Source: JASHUC01 sp035523875 (GTDB lineage Bacteria > Pseudomonadota > Gammaproteobacteria > Steroidobacterales > Steroidobacteraceae). Taken from it: 64,000 nucleotides of DNA. The stretch's first letter is position 1. Every line of letters starts with the position of its first letter. This document shows positions 1 to 9,770 of this stretch, one piece after another. Both the position numbers and the translations under genes were made by a program. Below the pieces are notes generated by a model. The model saw nothing but the letters and a program-made list of their open reading frames with translations. It ran no database searches and was not told where the DNA came from. The stretch is taken from the NCBI GenBank assembly GCA_035523875.1, contig DATKPY010000027.1:54271-118270 (forward strand). Reading direction: 5' to 3'.

Positions 1-1233
1 GCAACGGGCCAGGTCGTCTCGGCCTACTGGCCCTCGTTCGCGCTGCTGCTCACCCCGTTCACGTTCCTCGGCATCCCCTGGGCCTGCAACCCGGTGATCT
101 CCGGCCTCACGGTCCTCGTGATCCATCGACTCGCGCTGCACCTTTTCGAGGACATCGAGACCGCAGGCCTCGCGGTGCTGCTCACGGTCGCCTCGCCGGT
201 CTTCTTCGGCGAGGGGATCTCGTACTACTCGATGCCTGCGCATCTGCTCCTCAACGGTGTCTATGCGCTGCTCCTCCTCAGGCCGACGGGGGGTCGCGCC
301 GCGCTCGCCGGATTCGTAGGCTCGATCGCGCTCACGCTGCACAATCCGGTTCCGCACATCCTGTTCGCGCTGCCGTGGATTGTTTGGCTGCTGCGCCGCA
401 GCGGCGGCGTGAGAATTGTCGGCCTCATGCTCGCGGGCTACCTGCCGCTCTGTCTGATACTCGGGTTCGGATGGTTCTGGTTCACCGGCCAGATCATGAA
501 CGGCGGAGCCCACACGGTGTCCGCTGCGGCACTCTCCCTTGACTTCCATCGCATCGCGATCTCCTTCTCGCTGCCGTCCGGGACACTGCTGTTCGCGCGA
601 CTGATCGGCATCGCGAAGATCTGCGCTTGGGCGGTGCCGGTGTTGCCGGTGCTCGCCGGCGTAGGTGCGTGGAAATCGCGGCACAACCCGTTTTGCCGGC
701 TTCTGCTCGCCTCGGCGCTGCTCACCCTTCTCGGATACCTATTCGTGCCCGTGGACCAAGGTCACGGCTGGGGCTACCGCTACTTTCACTCTGCATGGCT
801 TGCCCTGCCCCTCTTGGGCGCAAGCGCGCTCGCGCGCGTGCCCGGCACGAGGACGGCGGCCTCTCTGTTTGAGGACGCAGACACCCATACATTCGTCGTC
901 GCCTGCATACTCGCGACGTTCATCGGTGGCGTTGCAGTGCGCGCGGCGCAGATGCACGAGTTCATGAGCGACGATCTGAGCCAGCTTCCTGCCTACGCAG
1001 GTACGGAGCGGCACATCGAGCTGATCGATGCGACCGTGGCGTTCTACGGCGCGGATCTGGTGCAGAACGACCCGTGGTTGCGCGGCAGTACCGTGCGCAT
1101 GCTGAGCCAGGGCGCTGCCGCGAACGCGGCCATGATGCGGAAATACTTTCCAACCTTTCATCGCGTATTTGCCGATCACCATGGATGGGTGTGGTCGTCC
1201 GCCGCACCGAGCGTCGCCGCCGCGAAGCCCTGA
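1..1233 (+). CDS. Polytopic membrane protein, 5' truncated by the window edge
   Basis: The reading frame is open from base 1, so the true start lies outside the window; 410 codons are visible. The protein is a chain of hydrophobic helices with short polar loops and a soluble C-terminal tail, which resembles GT-C type (ArnT/PMT-like) lipid-linked sugar transferases. I see no diagnostic catalytic motif because the N-terminal loop that would carry the acidic residues is probably missing. It lies 10 bp upstream of two related large membrane proteins and a GtrA-like gene, which points to surface glycan or lipid-linked sugar work. Membrane location is certain from composition; the enzymatic role is inference. 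Confidence 0.6.
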   Translation, partial: ATGQVVSAYWPSFALLLTPFTFLGIPWACNPVISGLTVLVIHRLALHLFEDIETAGLAVLLTVASPVFFGEGISYYSMPAHLLLNGVYALLLLRPTGGRAALAGFVGSIALTLHNPVPHILFALPWIVWLLRRSGGVRIVGLMLAGYLPLCLILGFGWFWFTGQIMNGGAHTVSAAALSLDFHRIAISFSLPSGTLLFARLIGIAKICAWAVPVLPVLAGVGAWKSRHNPFCRLLLASALLTLLGYLFVPVDQGHGWGYRYFHSAWLALPLLGASALARVPGTRTAASLFEDADTHTFVVACILATFIGGVAVRAAQMHEFMSDDLSQLPAYAGTERHIELIDATVAFYGADLVQNDPWLRGSTVRMLSQGAAANAAMMRKYFPTFHRVFADHHGWVWSSAAPSVAAAKP

Positions 1234-1243
1234 GGAGATCGAT

Positions 1244-3139
1244 ATGGACGCTCCCGTCGCCCACGCGCGGCAGGCACCGCTCGCCCCATCCGTGCGCTCC
1301 GTCGCGAGCGCCGCCCCGCACCCCGTCGCGCTCGCCGGACTCGGACTGTGCATCCTCGCGTTCTGGATGCTGCAGCATCCCTACGAGGGTATCGTCCACG
1401 ACTCGATTCTTTACGCCTTCGCGGCGCTCGCGCGGCTGCATCCGCAGTCCCTGGGTCATGACGTCTACCTCACCCTCGGAGTGCAGGATCGCTACACGGT
1501 CTTCAGCCCGCTCGTCGCTGCGCTGATTCGGCTCGTCGGCCTCGAGCGCGCGGCGGAATGGGTCACGCTCGCGGCGCAGATCGGCTTCTTCGGTAGCGGC
1601 TGGCTCCTCGCGCGGCGGCTCATGCCGCCCACGCTTGCCGTGCTGTCGCTCGCTCTGCTCGTGACGCTTCCTACCGTCTACGGCGAGAACCACATTTTCT
1701 CGTATATCGAGCCCTTCATGACGCCGCGGGTTCCGGCCGAGATCTTCGTGCTCCTGTCGCTTGCGGCGACGCTCCGCGAGCGCTGGGTGCTCGCGGCGTT
1801 CGCACTATCCGCCGCGGTCGTGATCCACCCGCTGATGGCGAGCGCGGGCATCGCCTTTCTCGGCATCTGGTTGGTCGGGCTGCCACGCCCGCGGCTCCTC
1901 CTCGCCATTGGACTCGCGGGCTTTGCCACGCTGCTCGCCGTCGCATCCCTGACGCCGATCGGTCGGGTGGCGCGCTTCGATGCCGGCTGGTTCCACTTCA
2001 TGTACTCGCGCGGTGAGTACCTGTTCCCCTCTCTGTGGCCCGCGAAGGACTGGGCCCACGCGTGCGTCCCGCTCGCCACACTCGCCGTCGGTGCGGTGGC
2101 GGTGGCGCCGTCCACGGCGCGCTCGGTGTCGATCGCAGCCCTCGCAACCGGCCTGTGCGGACTCACGCTCTCGCTCCTCGGCTCGGACCTCCTGCGGGTA
2201 GTGCTGATCGCGCAGTTGCAGCCCTGGCGCTGGCTGTGGCTCGCCAACGCGCTTGCCGTAGTGCTGATCCCGGTCATCGCCGTGGAGTGCTGGCGCGGAG
2301 GCGACGCCAGGCGCGCCACGCTGGCGCTGCTCGTTGCCGCTTGGGTGTGCATCGATGAGAACTTCGCGCCGCTCGTAGCCGCACTCGCGATCCTGAGCGC
2401 CACGGCCGGCGGTCGCGTGACCGACGCACGTCTGGGGAAGCTCCTGCTCGCGAGCGCATGCGCGGTCCTCGGCATCGCGCTCGTCGTGTTCGCCGCCTTC
2501 GTCCTGAGTGTGTTGCGCCAGCTGCCGACGATTCCACCGGATCGCACGGTGTTCGATTCGAGCTATCTCCTCGCGCTCCGCGGCTGGAAGCCCTGGGAGG
2601 CCGGTGGGGTGGTGCCGGCGTCGCTGTTCCTGCTCGCCTGGTGGGTTGCCACCCATCGCAGGGATCTCGCGAGCGCGCTTGCGGTGCTGGTCCTCGGTGC
2701 AGGCCTGTGTGCAGCGTTCGGCGCATTCGCGTGGAACTCCTGGACCCGCGTGGACATTCCGGACCGTGTCATGGCGATGTTCGCGCCTTGGCGTGCGGCG
2801 ATTCCTCCCGCCGCACAGGTACTCTGGTTCGGTTCCTCGTACCCGGTGTGGTTCATGCTCGAGCGTCCGAGCTACTGGTCGCCCACGCAGATGGCGGCTT
2901 CGGTCTTCTCCGAGCGCATGGCGCGCGAGCTGGCACTGCGCGAATGGGTCATCGACAAGCAAAAAGCGACGCACGATGCACGCGCCGATCTTGCCGGGCT
3001 GTGCAGAAATAACCCGAGCCTCGACTATTTCGTCACGCCCGCCGACATGGGACCGACGCCTTTCCCTGCCGTCGGGATCGACCGAGCGAACCGGGACGAA
3101 GTCGTACGACTCTACCGTTGCGCCGACCATCGCGGATGA
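1244..3139 (+). CDS. Large polytopic membrane protein, tandem paralogue A (631 aa)
   Basis: Start is the ATG at 1244, preceded by GAGGAGAT at 1232-1239. It has about a dozen hydrophobic segments. Near the N-terminus, between the first two helices, is HPYEGIVHDSILY, followed by a second loop with GVQDRYTVF. Further motifs are YIEPFMTPR, a mid-protein QLQPWRWLW, and a soluble C-terminus ending LYRC. An acidic first periplasmic loop is typical of GT-C glycosyltransferases, so a lipid-linked sugar transferase is possible, but I do not recognise a named family. The next gene is a colinear homologue of exactly the same length. Function unassigned. Confidence 0.65.
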   Translation: MDAPVAHARQAPLAPSVRSVASAAPHPVALAGLGLCILAFWMLQHPYEGIVHDSILYAFAALARLHPQSLGHDVYLTLGVQDRYTVFSPLVAALIRLVGLERAAEWVTLAAQIGFFGSGWLLARRLMPPTLAVLSLALLVTLPTVYGENHIFSYIEPFMTPRVPAEIFVLLSLAATLRERWVLAAFALSAAVVIHPLMASAGIAFLGIWLVGLPRPRLLLAIGLAGFATLLAVASLTPIGRVARFDAGWFHFMYSRGEYLFPSLWPAKDWAHACVPLATLAVGAVAVAPSTARSVSIAALATGLCGLTLSLLGSDLLRVVLIAQLQPWRWLWLANALAVVLIPVIAVECWRGGDARRATLALLVAAWVCIDENFAPLVAALAILSATAGGRVTDARLGKLLLASACAVLGIALVVFAAFVLSVLRQLPTIPPDRTVFDSSYLLALRGWKPWEAGGVVPASLFLLAWWVATHRRDLASALAVLVLGAGLCAAFGAFAWNSWTRVDIPDRVMAMFAPWRAAIPPAAQVLWFGSSYPVWFMLERPSYWSPTQMAASVFSERMARELALREWVIDKQKATHDARADLAGLCRNNPSLDYFVTPADMGPTPFPAVGIDRANRDEVVRLYRCADHRG

Positions 3140-3155
3140 GGCGGTGCGCGCGGGC

Positions 3156-5051
3156 ATGCTGACCGACCTGGTAGCGCGCGTGAGAGCCGAGAGCGTATCC
3201 GCTGCGCTCGTTCGCGCCCCCCGCGCGCGCACGGCCCATCCGCTCGTCGCCCTCATTCCGCTCCTCGGGTGCGCGTGCTGCTGGATCGTGCTGCACCCGT
3301 ACTACGGGCTCTGGCACGACGGGGAGCTCTACACGCTGCAGGCGCTTGCGCATTTGAGGCCGCAGCTCTACGCATCCGACCTGTTTCTGCGCTTCGGCTC
3401 GCAGGACCGCTTCTCGATCTTCGGCGCTCTGCAGGGCGAGGTGGTGAGCCTGCTCGGCCCCGAGCACGCCGCGGCCGCCTCGACGTTCCTCTCGCAGCTC
3501 GCCTTCCTGTGCGCTGCCGGGCTGCTCGCCGCGCGCGTGCTGCCCCGGGAGCTCAGATGGCTCGCGATCGCGCTTCTCATCGCGGTGCCGGCCGATTACG
3601 GCGCCGGCCACACGTTCCGCTACATCGAGGAGTTTGTGACTCCGCGTATGGGCGCCGAGTCGCTGGTCGTGCTCGGACTCGCCACGATGAGCGTGGGCCG
3701 CATGGGACGCACGTGCCTGTGCCTCGCGGGCGCGCTCGTGCTGCATCCGGTGATGGCGCTCGGCGGAATTGCAATGGTGGGCTACGAGCGGTTCGGCTGG
3801 CGCCATCCGCGCACGCTGGCTCTCATCGCGGTCATCGCCTGCGGTGCGCTTGCCTTGGCCGGGCTCGATCCAGGCACCGCCTCGCTGCGCTTCGATGCCG
3901 CTTGGCTCGACATCGTGCAGCGCAAACACTACCTGTTCGTCTCCGAATGGAGCATCGCCGACTGGGCGAGCATTGCCGTTCCACTTGCGACTCTCGCGGT
4001 CGGCGCGCTCATGCTCGAAGCCTCGCGTGCGCGCAGTCTCTGCGTGGCAGCGCTTCTCATCGGGGCTGGGGGCATCGCGCTCACCGCCTACGGGGCCGAC
4101 TGGCTCGAGCTCGTAGCCGTCGCGCAAGTGCAGCCTTGGCGTGCGCTGTGGATTGCGGACTTCCTCGCGGTGCTGCTGCTGCCGCTCATCTTTCTGCGCT
4201 CATGGGGCGCGGGCCGGATCGGCAAGGCGATCACGCTGCTACTCGCCTCGATGTGGGTCGTGCGCGGCGAGAGTTACGCGCTCGCGATCGCGGCACTCGC
4301 GCTCCTCGTCGCGCTATCCGCGAAGGCGGCAGATGATCGAGCCGAGCGTCTGGGGACGCACCTGCTGGCCGGTGCGGCGGTTCTCTGCCTGATGACGGCA
4401 ATGTGGGCGCTCGCGGATGTGAGACTCTATGCGCAGATCGCAGCGGGGGGCGATCTCGGCAATGTCCTCATCGCAGCGGCACGGATGCTCGGAGCGCAGG
4501 GCCCGTTCGCGGCGCTCGCCGTGATTGCAGTCTGGTGGGCGGCTCGCAGCAGGCTCGCGCTCGCACACCGCCCGGTCGTTGCGGCGATCGCCGTCTCCTC
4601 GCTCATCGCACTCGCCCCGCTCGCCTGGAACGAATGGACCGGTGTCGTTTTCACCTCCGCCACGTATCGTGCGTTCGCGGGCTGGCGCCGGCTGATTCCG
4701 CCGGGGAGCGAGGTCTATTGGCCGACCTCGCCCCTCGCCTGCTGGCTGCTGCTCGAGCGGCCGAACTATCTCTCCTCCGAGCAGTCGGGGTCGGACCTGT
4801 ACTCGCGGCGCGCCGCGTTGGAGCTCGACCGGCGCGCACGGGTCATGCGGTCCATCACCGCGAAGGCCTTCGACTGGACCGGGATCAGCTCGCCCGCCTG
4901 GTCGGTGCCTTCCCTCGCCACAGTGTGCGCCAAGTCCGACACGCGGTTCATCGTCACGGGCTACGATCTCGGCGCGCCGGCGCTCGCGAAGGTGCCTGCT
5001 GGAGTGACGGCCAATTTCCATAAACTGCGCTTGTATCGTTGCGGCCCGTAA
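3156..5051 (+). CDS. Large polytopic membrane protein, tandem paralogue B (631 aa)
   Basis: Starts at ATG 3156, 16 nt after paralogue A stops; an in-frame GTG at 3144 is a weaker alternative. It shares colinear motifs with A: HPYYGLWHDGELY, GSQDRFSIF, YIEEFVTPR, HPVMALGGIA, VPLATLAVGA, QVQPWRALW, LERPNYLSSEQ and the terminal LYRC. The two share an ancestor by tandem duplication but have diverged widely in the hydrophobic stretches. Multi-helix inner-membrane protein, possibly a GT-C-like transferase. The shared conserved loops (HD near residue 55, QDR near residue 80) are candidate active-site residues. Its stop is followed after 4 nt by the GtrA-like gene. Confidence 0.65.
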   Translation: MLTDLVARVRAESVSAALVRAPRARTAHPLVALIPLLGCACCWIVLHPYYGLWHDGELYTLQALAHLRPQLYASDLFLRFGSQDRFSIFGALQGEVVSLLGPEHAAAASTFLSQLAFLCAAGLLAARVLPRELRWLAIALLIAVPADYGAGHTFRYIEEFVTPRMGAESLVVLGLATMSVGRMGRTCLCLAGALVLHPVMALGGIAMVGYERFGWRHPRTLALIAVIACGALALAGLDPGTASLRFDAAWLDIVQRKHYLFVSEWSIADWASIAVPLATLAVGALMLEASRARSLCVAALLIGAGGIALTAYGADWLELVAVAQVQPWRALWIADFLAVLLLPLIFLRSWGAGRIGKAITLLLASMWVVRGESYALAIAALALLVALSAKAADDRAERLGTHLLAGAAVLCLMTAMWALADVRLYAQIAAGGDLGNVLIAAARMLGAQGPFAALAVIAVWWAARSRLALAHRPVVAAIAVSSLIALAPLAWNEWTGVVFTSATYRAFAGWRRLIPPGSEVYWPTSPLACWLLLERPNYLSSEQSGSDLYSRRAALELDRRARVMRSITAKAFDWTGISSPAWSVPSLATVCAKSDTRFIVTGYDLGAPALAKVPAGVTANFHKLRLYRCGP

Positions 5052-5055
5052 GCTC

Positions 5056-5487
5056 ATGAAGATCCTGCCTTCCGCCCGATCGATCTCCGAGCTCCTCCTG
5101 TATGCGGCCGCGTCGGGAGCAGCCTTGGCGCTCGACGTGGCCGTGCTGTACGTGCTCGTGAGCCGTGGCGGCTGGCCCTACCTTGGCGCCTCCGTCGTCT
5201 CGTTCGTCTGCGGCGGCGTGCTGCTCTATGGGCTATCGGTGCGCTTCGTGTTCGAGTTCCGGCGCATCAGGAATCCTGCGCTCGAGCTGCCCGCCTTCGT
5301 CGCGCTCGGAGCGGCCGGCCTGCTCGTGAACAGCGTCGTGATCTACGCGGCAGTCGAGTTCGCGCATCTGTACTTCCTGCTCGCCAAGCTTGCAGCCGCG
5401 GGCTGCACGTTCGCCGCAAATTTCCTGCTCCGCCGCAGCCTCTTGTTTTCCCGGGCGGTGCGGCTCGAGAACCGCCCCGCGCTCTGA
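5056..5487 (+). CDS. GtrA-like small membrane protein
   Basis: 143 residues with four predicted membrane helices and the layout of the GtrA/DPMS family (basic N-terminus, two helices, a charged RF.FEFRR loop, two helices, basic tail). Known GtrA proteins work with polyprenyl-phosphate sugars in O-antigen glucosylation, arabinan synthesis or teichoic acid modification, and are thought to flip or support the lipid-linked sugar. No GtrB-type cytosolic transferase lies in the visible part; it could be upstream of base 1. Start ATG 5056, 4 nt after the previous stop, so cotranscribed with the paralogue pair. Confidence 0.8.
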   Translation: MKILPSARSISELLLYAAASGAALALDVAVLYVLVSRGGWPYLGASVVSFVCGGVLLYGLSVRFVFEFRRIRNPALELPAFVALGAAGLLVNSVVIYAAVEFAHLYFLLAKLAAAGCTFAANFLLRRSLLFSRAVRLENRPAL

Positions 5488-5498
5488 GTGCCTTCCCC

Positions 5499-7109
5499 GT
5501 GCACAAGGTAGCGGTCATCGTCGGAGCAGGACCCGCCGGTCTCACGGCGGCCCTCGAGCTGCTGCGCCGCTCGCAGGTGCGGCCGATCGTCCTCGAGGCC
5601 GAGGATCAGGTGGGAGGCATCTCCAAGACCATCAACTATCGCGGCAACCGCATGGATCTCGGAGGACACCGGTTCTTCTCGAAGTCGGACTGGGTGATGA
5701 ACTGGTGGCAGTCGATTCTGCCCGTCGCCGCGGATCCGCAGCTTCCGGACGGCTCTGTGCGGCTTGCGTACCACGGGCGCACGAGCGAGCTCGCGATTGA
5801 TGCACGCTCGCAGGCCGCGCACCCGGACAAGGTGCTGCTCGTCCGCCCGCGGCTCTCGCGCATTCTCTACAGGCGGCGGTACTTCGATTACCCGCTGAAG
5901 CTCAGCTGGACGACGCTGCAGCGTCTCGGGCCCGCGTACGCGGCATCGATTGGCGCGAGCTACGTGAAGGCGCGCCTGCTCCCGCGATCGCCGGAAGCGA
6001 CGCTCGAGGACTTTCTGGTCAATCGCTTCGGTGACCGGCTCTATCGCACATTTTTCAAGGACTACACGGAGAAGGTCTGGGGCGTACCGTGCACCGAGAT
6101 CTCCGCCGAATGGGGCGCTCAGCGCATCAAGGGACTCTCGATCGGCAAGGCGCTCGCGCACGCCCTGCGCAAGCCCTTTCGAGTGAGCCGCGACCGCGCT
6201 CAAAAAGGGATCGAGACGAGCCTCATCGAGCGGTTCCTGTACCCGAAGCTGGGCCCGGGTCAGATGTGGGAGGAGGTCGCGAGCCTCGTCTGCACGGCGG
6301 GCGGCGAGGTGCAGCTCCGTCAGCGTGTGATCGGCATCGAGCGGGAGGGAACGGCGATACGGGCGGTCACCGTCCGCGATGAGCGCGGCGGCGCGGCGCG
6401 CCGCATCGCATGCGATTATCTGATCTCGACGATGCCCGTGAGAGAGCTCATGGAGCGCCTGCAGCCCGAGCGCACCGATCTGCTCGAGATCGCGCGCGCG
6501 CTGCCGTACCGGGATTTCCTGTCGGTCGGCCTGCTCGCCGAGCGGATGCGCACGATCGGGCGCTCGGGCGCCGAGAACGGCATGCCGCCCGACAACTGGA
6601 TTTACGTTCAGGAACCGGACGTGAAGCTCGGCCGGCTGCAGATCTTCAACAACTGGAGTCCCGCGCTCGTTGCCGATCCGCGTCGCATCTGGTTGGGCCT
6701 CGAATACTTCTGCGCCGAGGGCGACGCGCTGTGGTCGATGGCAGACGGCGCGCTGGTCGATTTCGCCACGCGCGAGCTTGCGCAGATCGGGCTCATCGAT
6801 CGACGCAACGTGCTCGACGGCACGGTCGTGCGCGCCCCGAAAGCCTACCCCGCCTACTTCGGCAGCTACTCCCGCATCGGCGAGGTGCGCAAGTACCTCG
6901 ACGGGCTCACGAACCTCTTTCCGGTCGGTCGCAACGGCATGCATCGCTACAACAATCAGGACCATTCGATGCTGGCGGCCAAGGCCGCGGTGGACTGCAT
7001 CGTGGAGGGCACTGCGGACAAGGCAGCGCTGTGGTCCGTGAACGCCGAGGACGACTACCACGAGAGCGCCGAGCGATCGGCGGGCGACCGGCTGCGGAGC
7101 GCCGCTTAG
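5499..7109 (+). CDS. FAD/NAD(P)-dependent oxidoreductase, UDP-galactopyranose mutase-like
   Basis: 536 residues; GTG start at 5499. The N-terminus carries a dinucleotide-binding motif, GAGPAG at residues 9-14, then an acidic end of strand 2 (VLEAED) and a GGISKT flavin loop. Next come the family signatures GGHRFFSKSD, FFKDYTEKVWG and, near the C-terminus, HRYNNQDHSM. This subfamily is related to UDP-galactopyranose mutase, protoporphyrinogen oxidase and amine oxidases, and is commonly found in polysaccharide loci; its substrate is not established. Cotranscribed with the GtrA-like gene (11-nt gap). It probably modifies or isomerises an activated sugar or lipid carrier, by inference only. Confidence 0.75.
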   Translation: MHKVAVIVGAGPAGLTAALELLRRSQVRPIVLEAEDQVGGISKTINYRGNRMDLGGHRFFSKSDWVMNWWQSILPVAADPQLPDGSVRLAYHGRTSELAIDARSQAAHPDKVLLVRPRLSRILYRRRYFDYPLKLSWTTLQRLGPAYAASIGASYVKARLLPRSPEATLEDFLVNRFGDRLYRTFFKDYTEKVWGVPCTEISAEWGAQRIKGLSIGKALAHALRKPFRVSRDRAQKGIETSLIERFLYPKLGPGQMWEEVASLVCTAGGEVQLRQRVIGIEREGTAIRAVTVRDERGGAARRIACDYLISTMPVRELMERLQPERTDLLEIARALPYRDFLSVGLLAERMRTIGRSGAENGMPPDNWIYVQEPDVKLGRLQIFNNWSPALVADPRRIWLGLEYFCAEGDALWSMADGALVDFATRELAQIGLIDRRNVLDGTVVRAPKAYPAYFGSYSRIGEVRKYLDGLTNLFPVGRNGMHRYNNQDHSMLAAKAAVDCIVEGTADKAALWSVNAEDDYHESAERSAGDRLRSAA

Positions 7110-7124
7110 CCCGGGTGCCAATTC

Positions 7125-7173
7125 GCGTCAATTTGTGACGCCATGGGCGGTCGCACGTCGTCAGACCCTGACG
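7125..7173. promoter_or_regulatory. Two inverted repeats upstream of the pilA promoter
   Basis: GCGTCA-N5-TGACGC occupies 7125-7141, and CGTCAG-ACC-CTGACG occupies 7159-7173. They lie roughly 75-125 bp upstream of the sigma-54 -24 element of pilA, the usual distance for an enhancer-binding protein such as PilR. The 224-bp gap 7110-7333 holds no gene. Activator binding is inference; the repeats themselves are plain in the sequence. Confidence 0.4.
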
Positions 7174-7248
7174 GGACTAAGTAAAGCCTGGCCGGACGTA
7201 GCGAGAGAAAAAGCTGCCGCTACAAGTACTTACGGCCGCCGCACGCTC

Positions 7249-7264
7249 TGGCATGTGCCTTGCA
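7249..7264 (+). promoter_or_regulatory. Sigma-54 (-24/-12) promoter of pilA
   Basis: TGGCATGTGCCTTGCA matches the RpoN consensus TGGCACG-N4-TTGCA with one mismatch. The diagnostic GG (7250-7251) and GC (7262-7263) are exactly 10 bp apart. Transcription would start near 7275, giving a leader of about 60 nt before pilA. pilA genes of Pseudomonas and relatives are RpoN/PilR dependent, and rpoN is encoded in this same window. Confidence 0.85.
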
Positions 7265-7333
7265 AACTCCCCCGGCAGGCGCTCGCGCGCCACCAGTTTC
7301 GAAATCACACAGCCGTCCCAGGAGTTCAAACGC

Positions 7334-7825
7334 ATGAAAACCGTCCAGAAGGGTTTCACCCTCATCGAGTTGATGATCGTGGTCGCGATCATCGGCATTC
7401 TTGCCGCAATCGCGATCCCGGCGTACCAGGACTACACGGTGCGCTCGCAGGTCACGGAAGGTCTGAGCCTCGCTGATGCCGTCAAGACCGGCGTCGCCGA
7501 GTACTACGCCAACGTCGGCTCGTGGCCCAATGCGATGTCGGAGATGGGCTACAGCAACGATCCGAGTGGCAAGTACGCGACCGACGTGACGATCGGCACC
7601 GGCACCATTCAGATCACCTACGGTGGCCAGGCGAATGCCAACATCACCGGATCGCTTCTGGCGCTCGAGCCGAAGGTCAGCGCCAACGGCGACGTGATCT
7701 GGCTGTGCGGCTATAACACCGGCGCCAACATCACCCCGGCTCCCCAGGATCCCAGCACTGGCGCGGCCAGCGCGAATACGACGAACATCCTCGGGAAGTA
7801 CCTGCCCCAGTCCTGCCGTCCGTAA
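7334..7825 (+). CDS. pilA: Type IV pilin PilA
   Basis: 163-residue prepilin. A 7-residue basic leader ending in Gly7 precedes FTLIELMIVVAIIGILAAIA, the class III signal cleaved and N-methylated by PilD; the invariant Glu5 of the mature protein is residue 12. Cys125 and Cys161 near the C-terminus fit the pilin disulfide loop, which here encloses a Ser/Thr/Asn-rich stretch (residues 138-150). The start ATG 7334 is preceded by AGGAG at 7320-7324. Major subunit of the type IVa pilus (adhesion, twitching, DNA uptake). It has its own sigma-54 promoter upstream and a strong terminator downstream, so it is expressed apart from pilBCD. Confidence 0.95.
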   Translation: MKTVQKGFTLIELMIVVAIIGILAAIAIPAYQDYTVRSQVTEGLSLADAVKTGVAEYYANVGSWPNAMSEMGYSNDPSGKYATDVTIGTGTIQITYGGQANANITGSLLALEPKVSANGDVIWLCGYNTGANITPAPQDPSTGAASANTTNILGKYLPQSCRP

Positions 7826-7853
7826 GCACATCCGGCAACTTATGCCGGCGTGC

Positions 7854-7887
7854 AAGAAGCCCCTCCCCTGGAGGGGCTTCTTCTTTT
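7854..7887 (+). terminator. Rho-independent terminator of pilA
   Basis: A perfect 13-bp stem (7854-7866 with 7870-7882, AAGAAGCCCCTCC and its complement) closes a 3-nt loop and runs into CTTTT. It sits 28 nt after the pilA stop. A smaller hairpin CCGGCA-ACTTA-TGCCGG lies between the stop and this terminator. Strong termination fits an abundantly transcribed monocistronic pilin gene. Confidence 0.92.
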
Positions 7888-7954
7888 GGGAAGCGAATCA
7901 CGCGGGAGCGGGGCCCCTTATGCGAGGATCATCCGAGATTTGACAATTCCGTCT

Positions 7955-7973
7955 GCCCGCCGGCTCGGCGGGC
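7955..7973. other. Hairpin in the pilA-pilB gap
   Basis: GCCCGCC-GGCTC-GGCGGGC forms a 7-bp stem 34 nt before the pilB start. No U-tract follows, so it is not an obvious terminator; it may structure the pilB leader. A TTGACA hexamer at 7940-7945 just upstream could be a -35 box, but I see no convincing -10 at the right distance. Confidence 0.35.
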
Positions 7974-8007
7974 TCTCGTCTATTCGGGGTCTTGATCTCG
8001 TAATCTC

Positions 8008-9750
<1,743 letters not shown>

Positions 9751-9770
9751 CGGTCCACGGGGCATAGCTT

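Noticed and set aside
5343..7121. 592-codon minus-strand frame opposite the FAD oxidoreductase
   Set aside because: Shadow of a well-supported gene on the other strand; no domain, no ribosome-binding site.
7940..7945. TTGACA before pilB as a firm promoter
   Set aside because: No acceptable -10 lies 16-18 bp downstream; the region there forms a GC hairpin instead.
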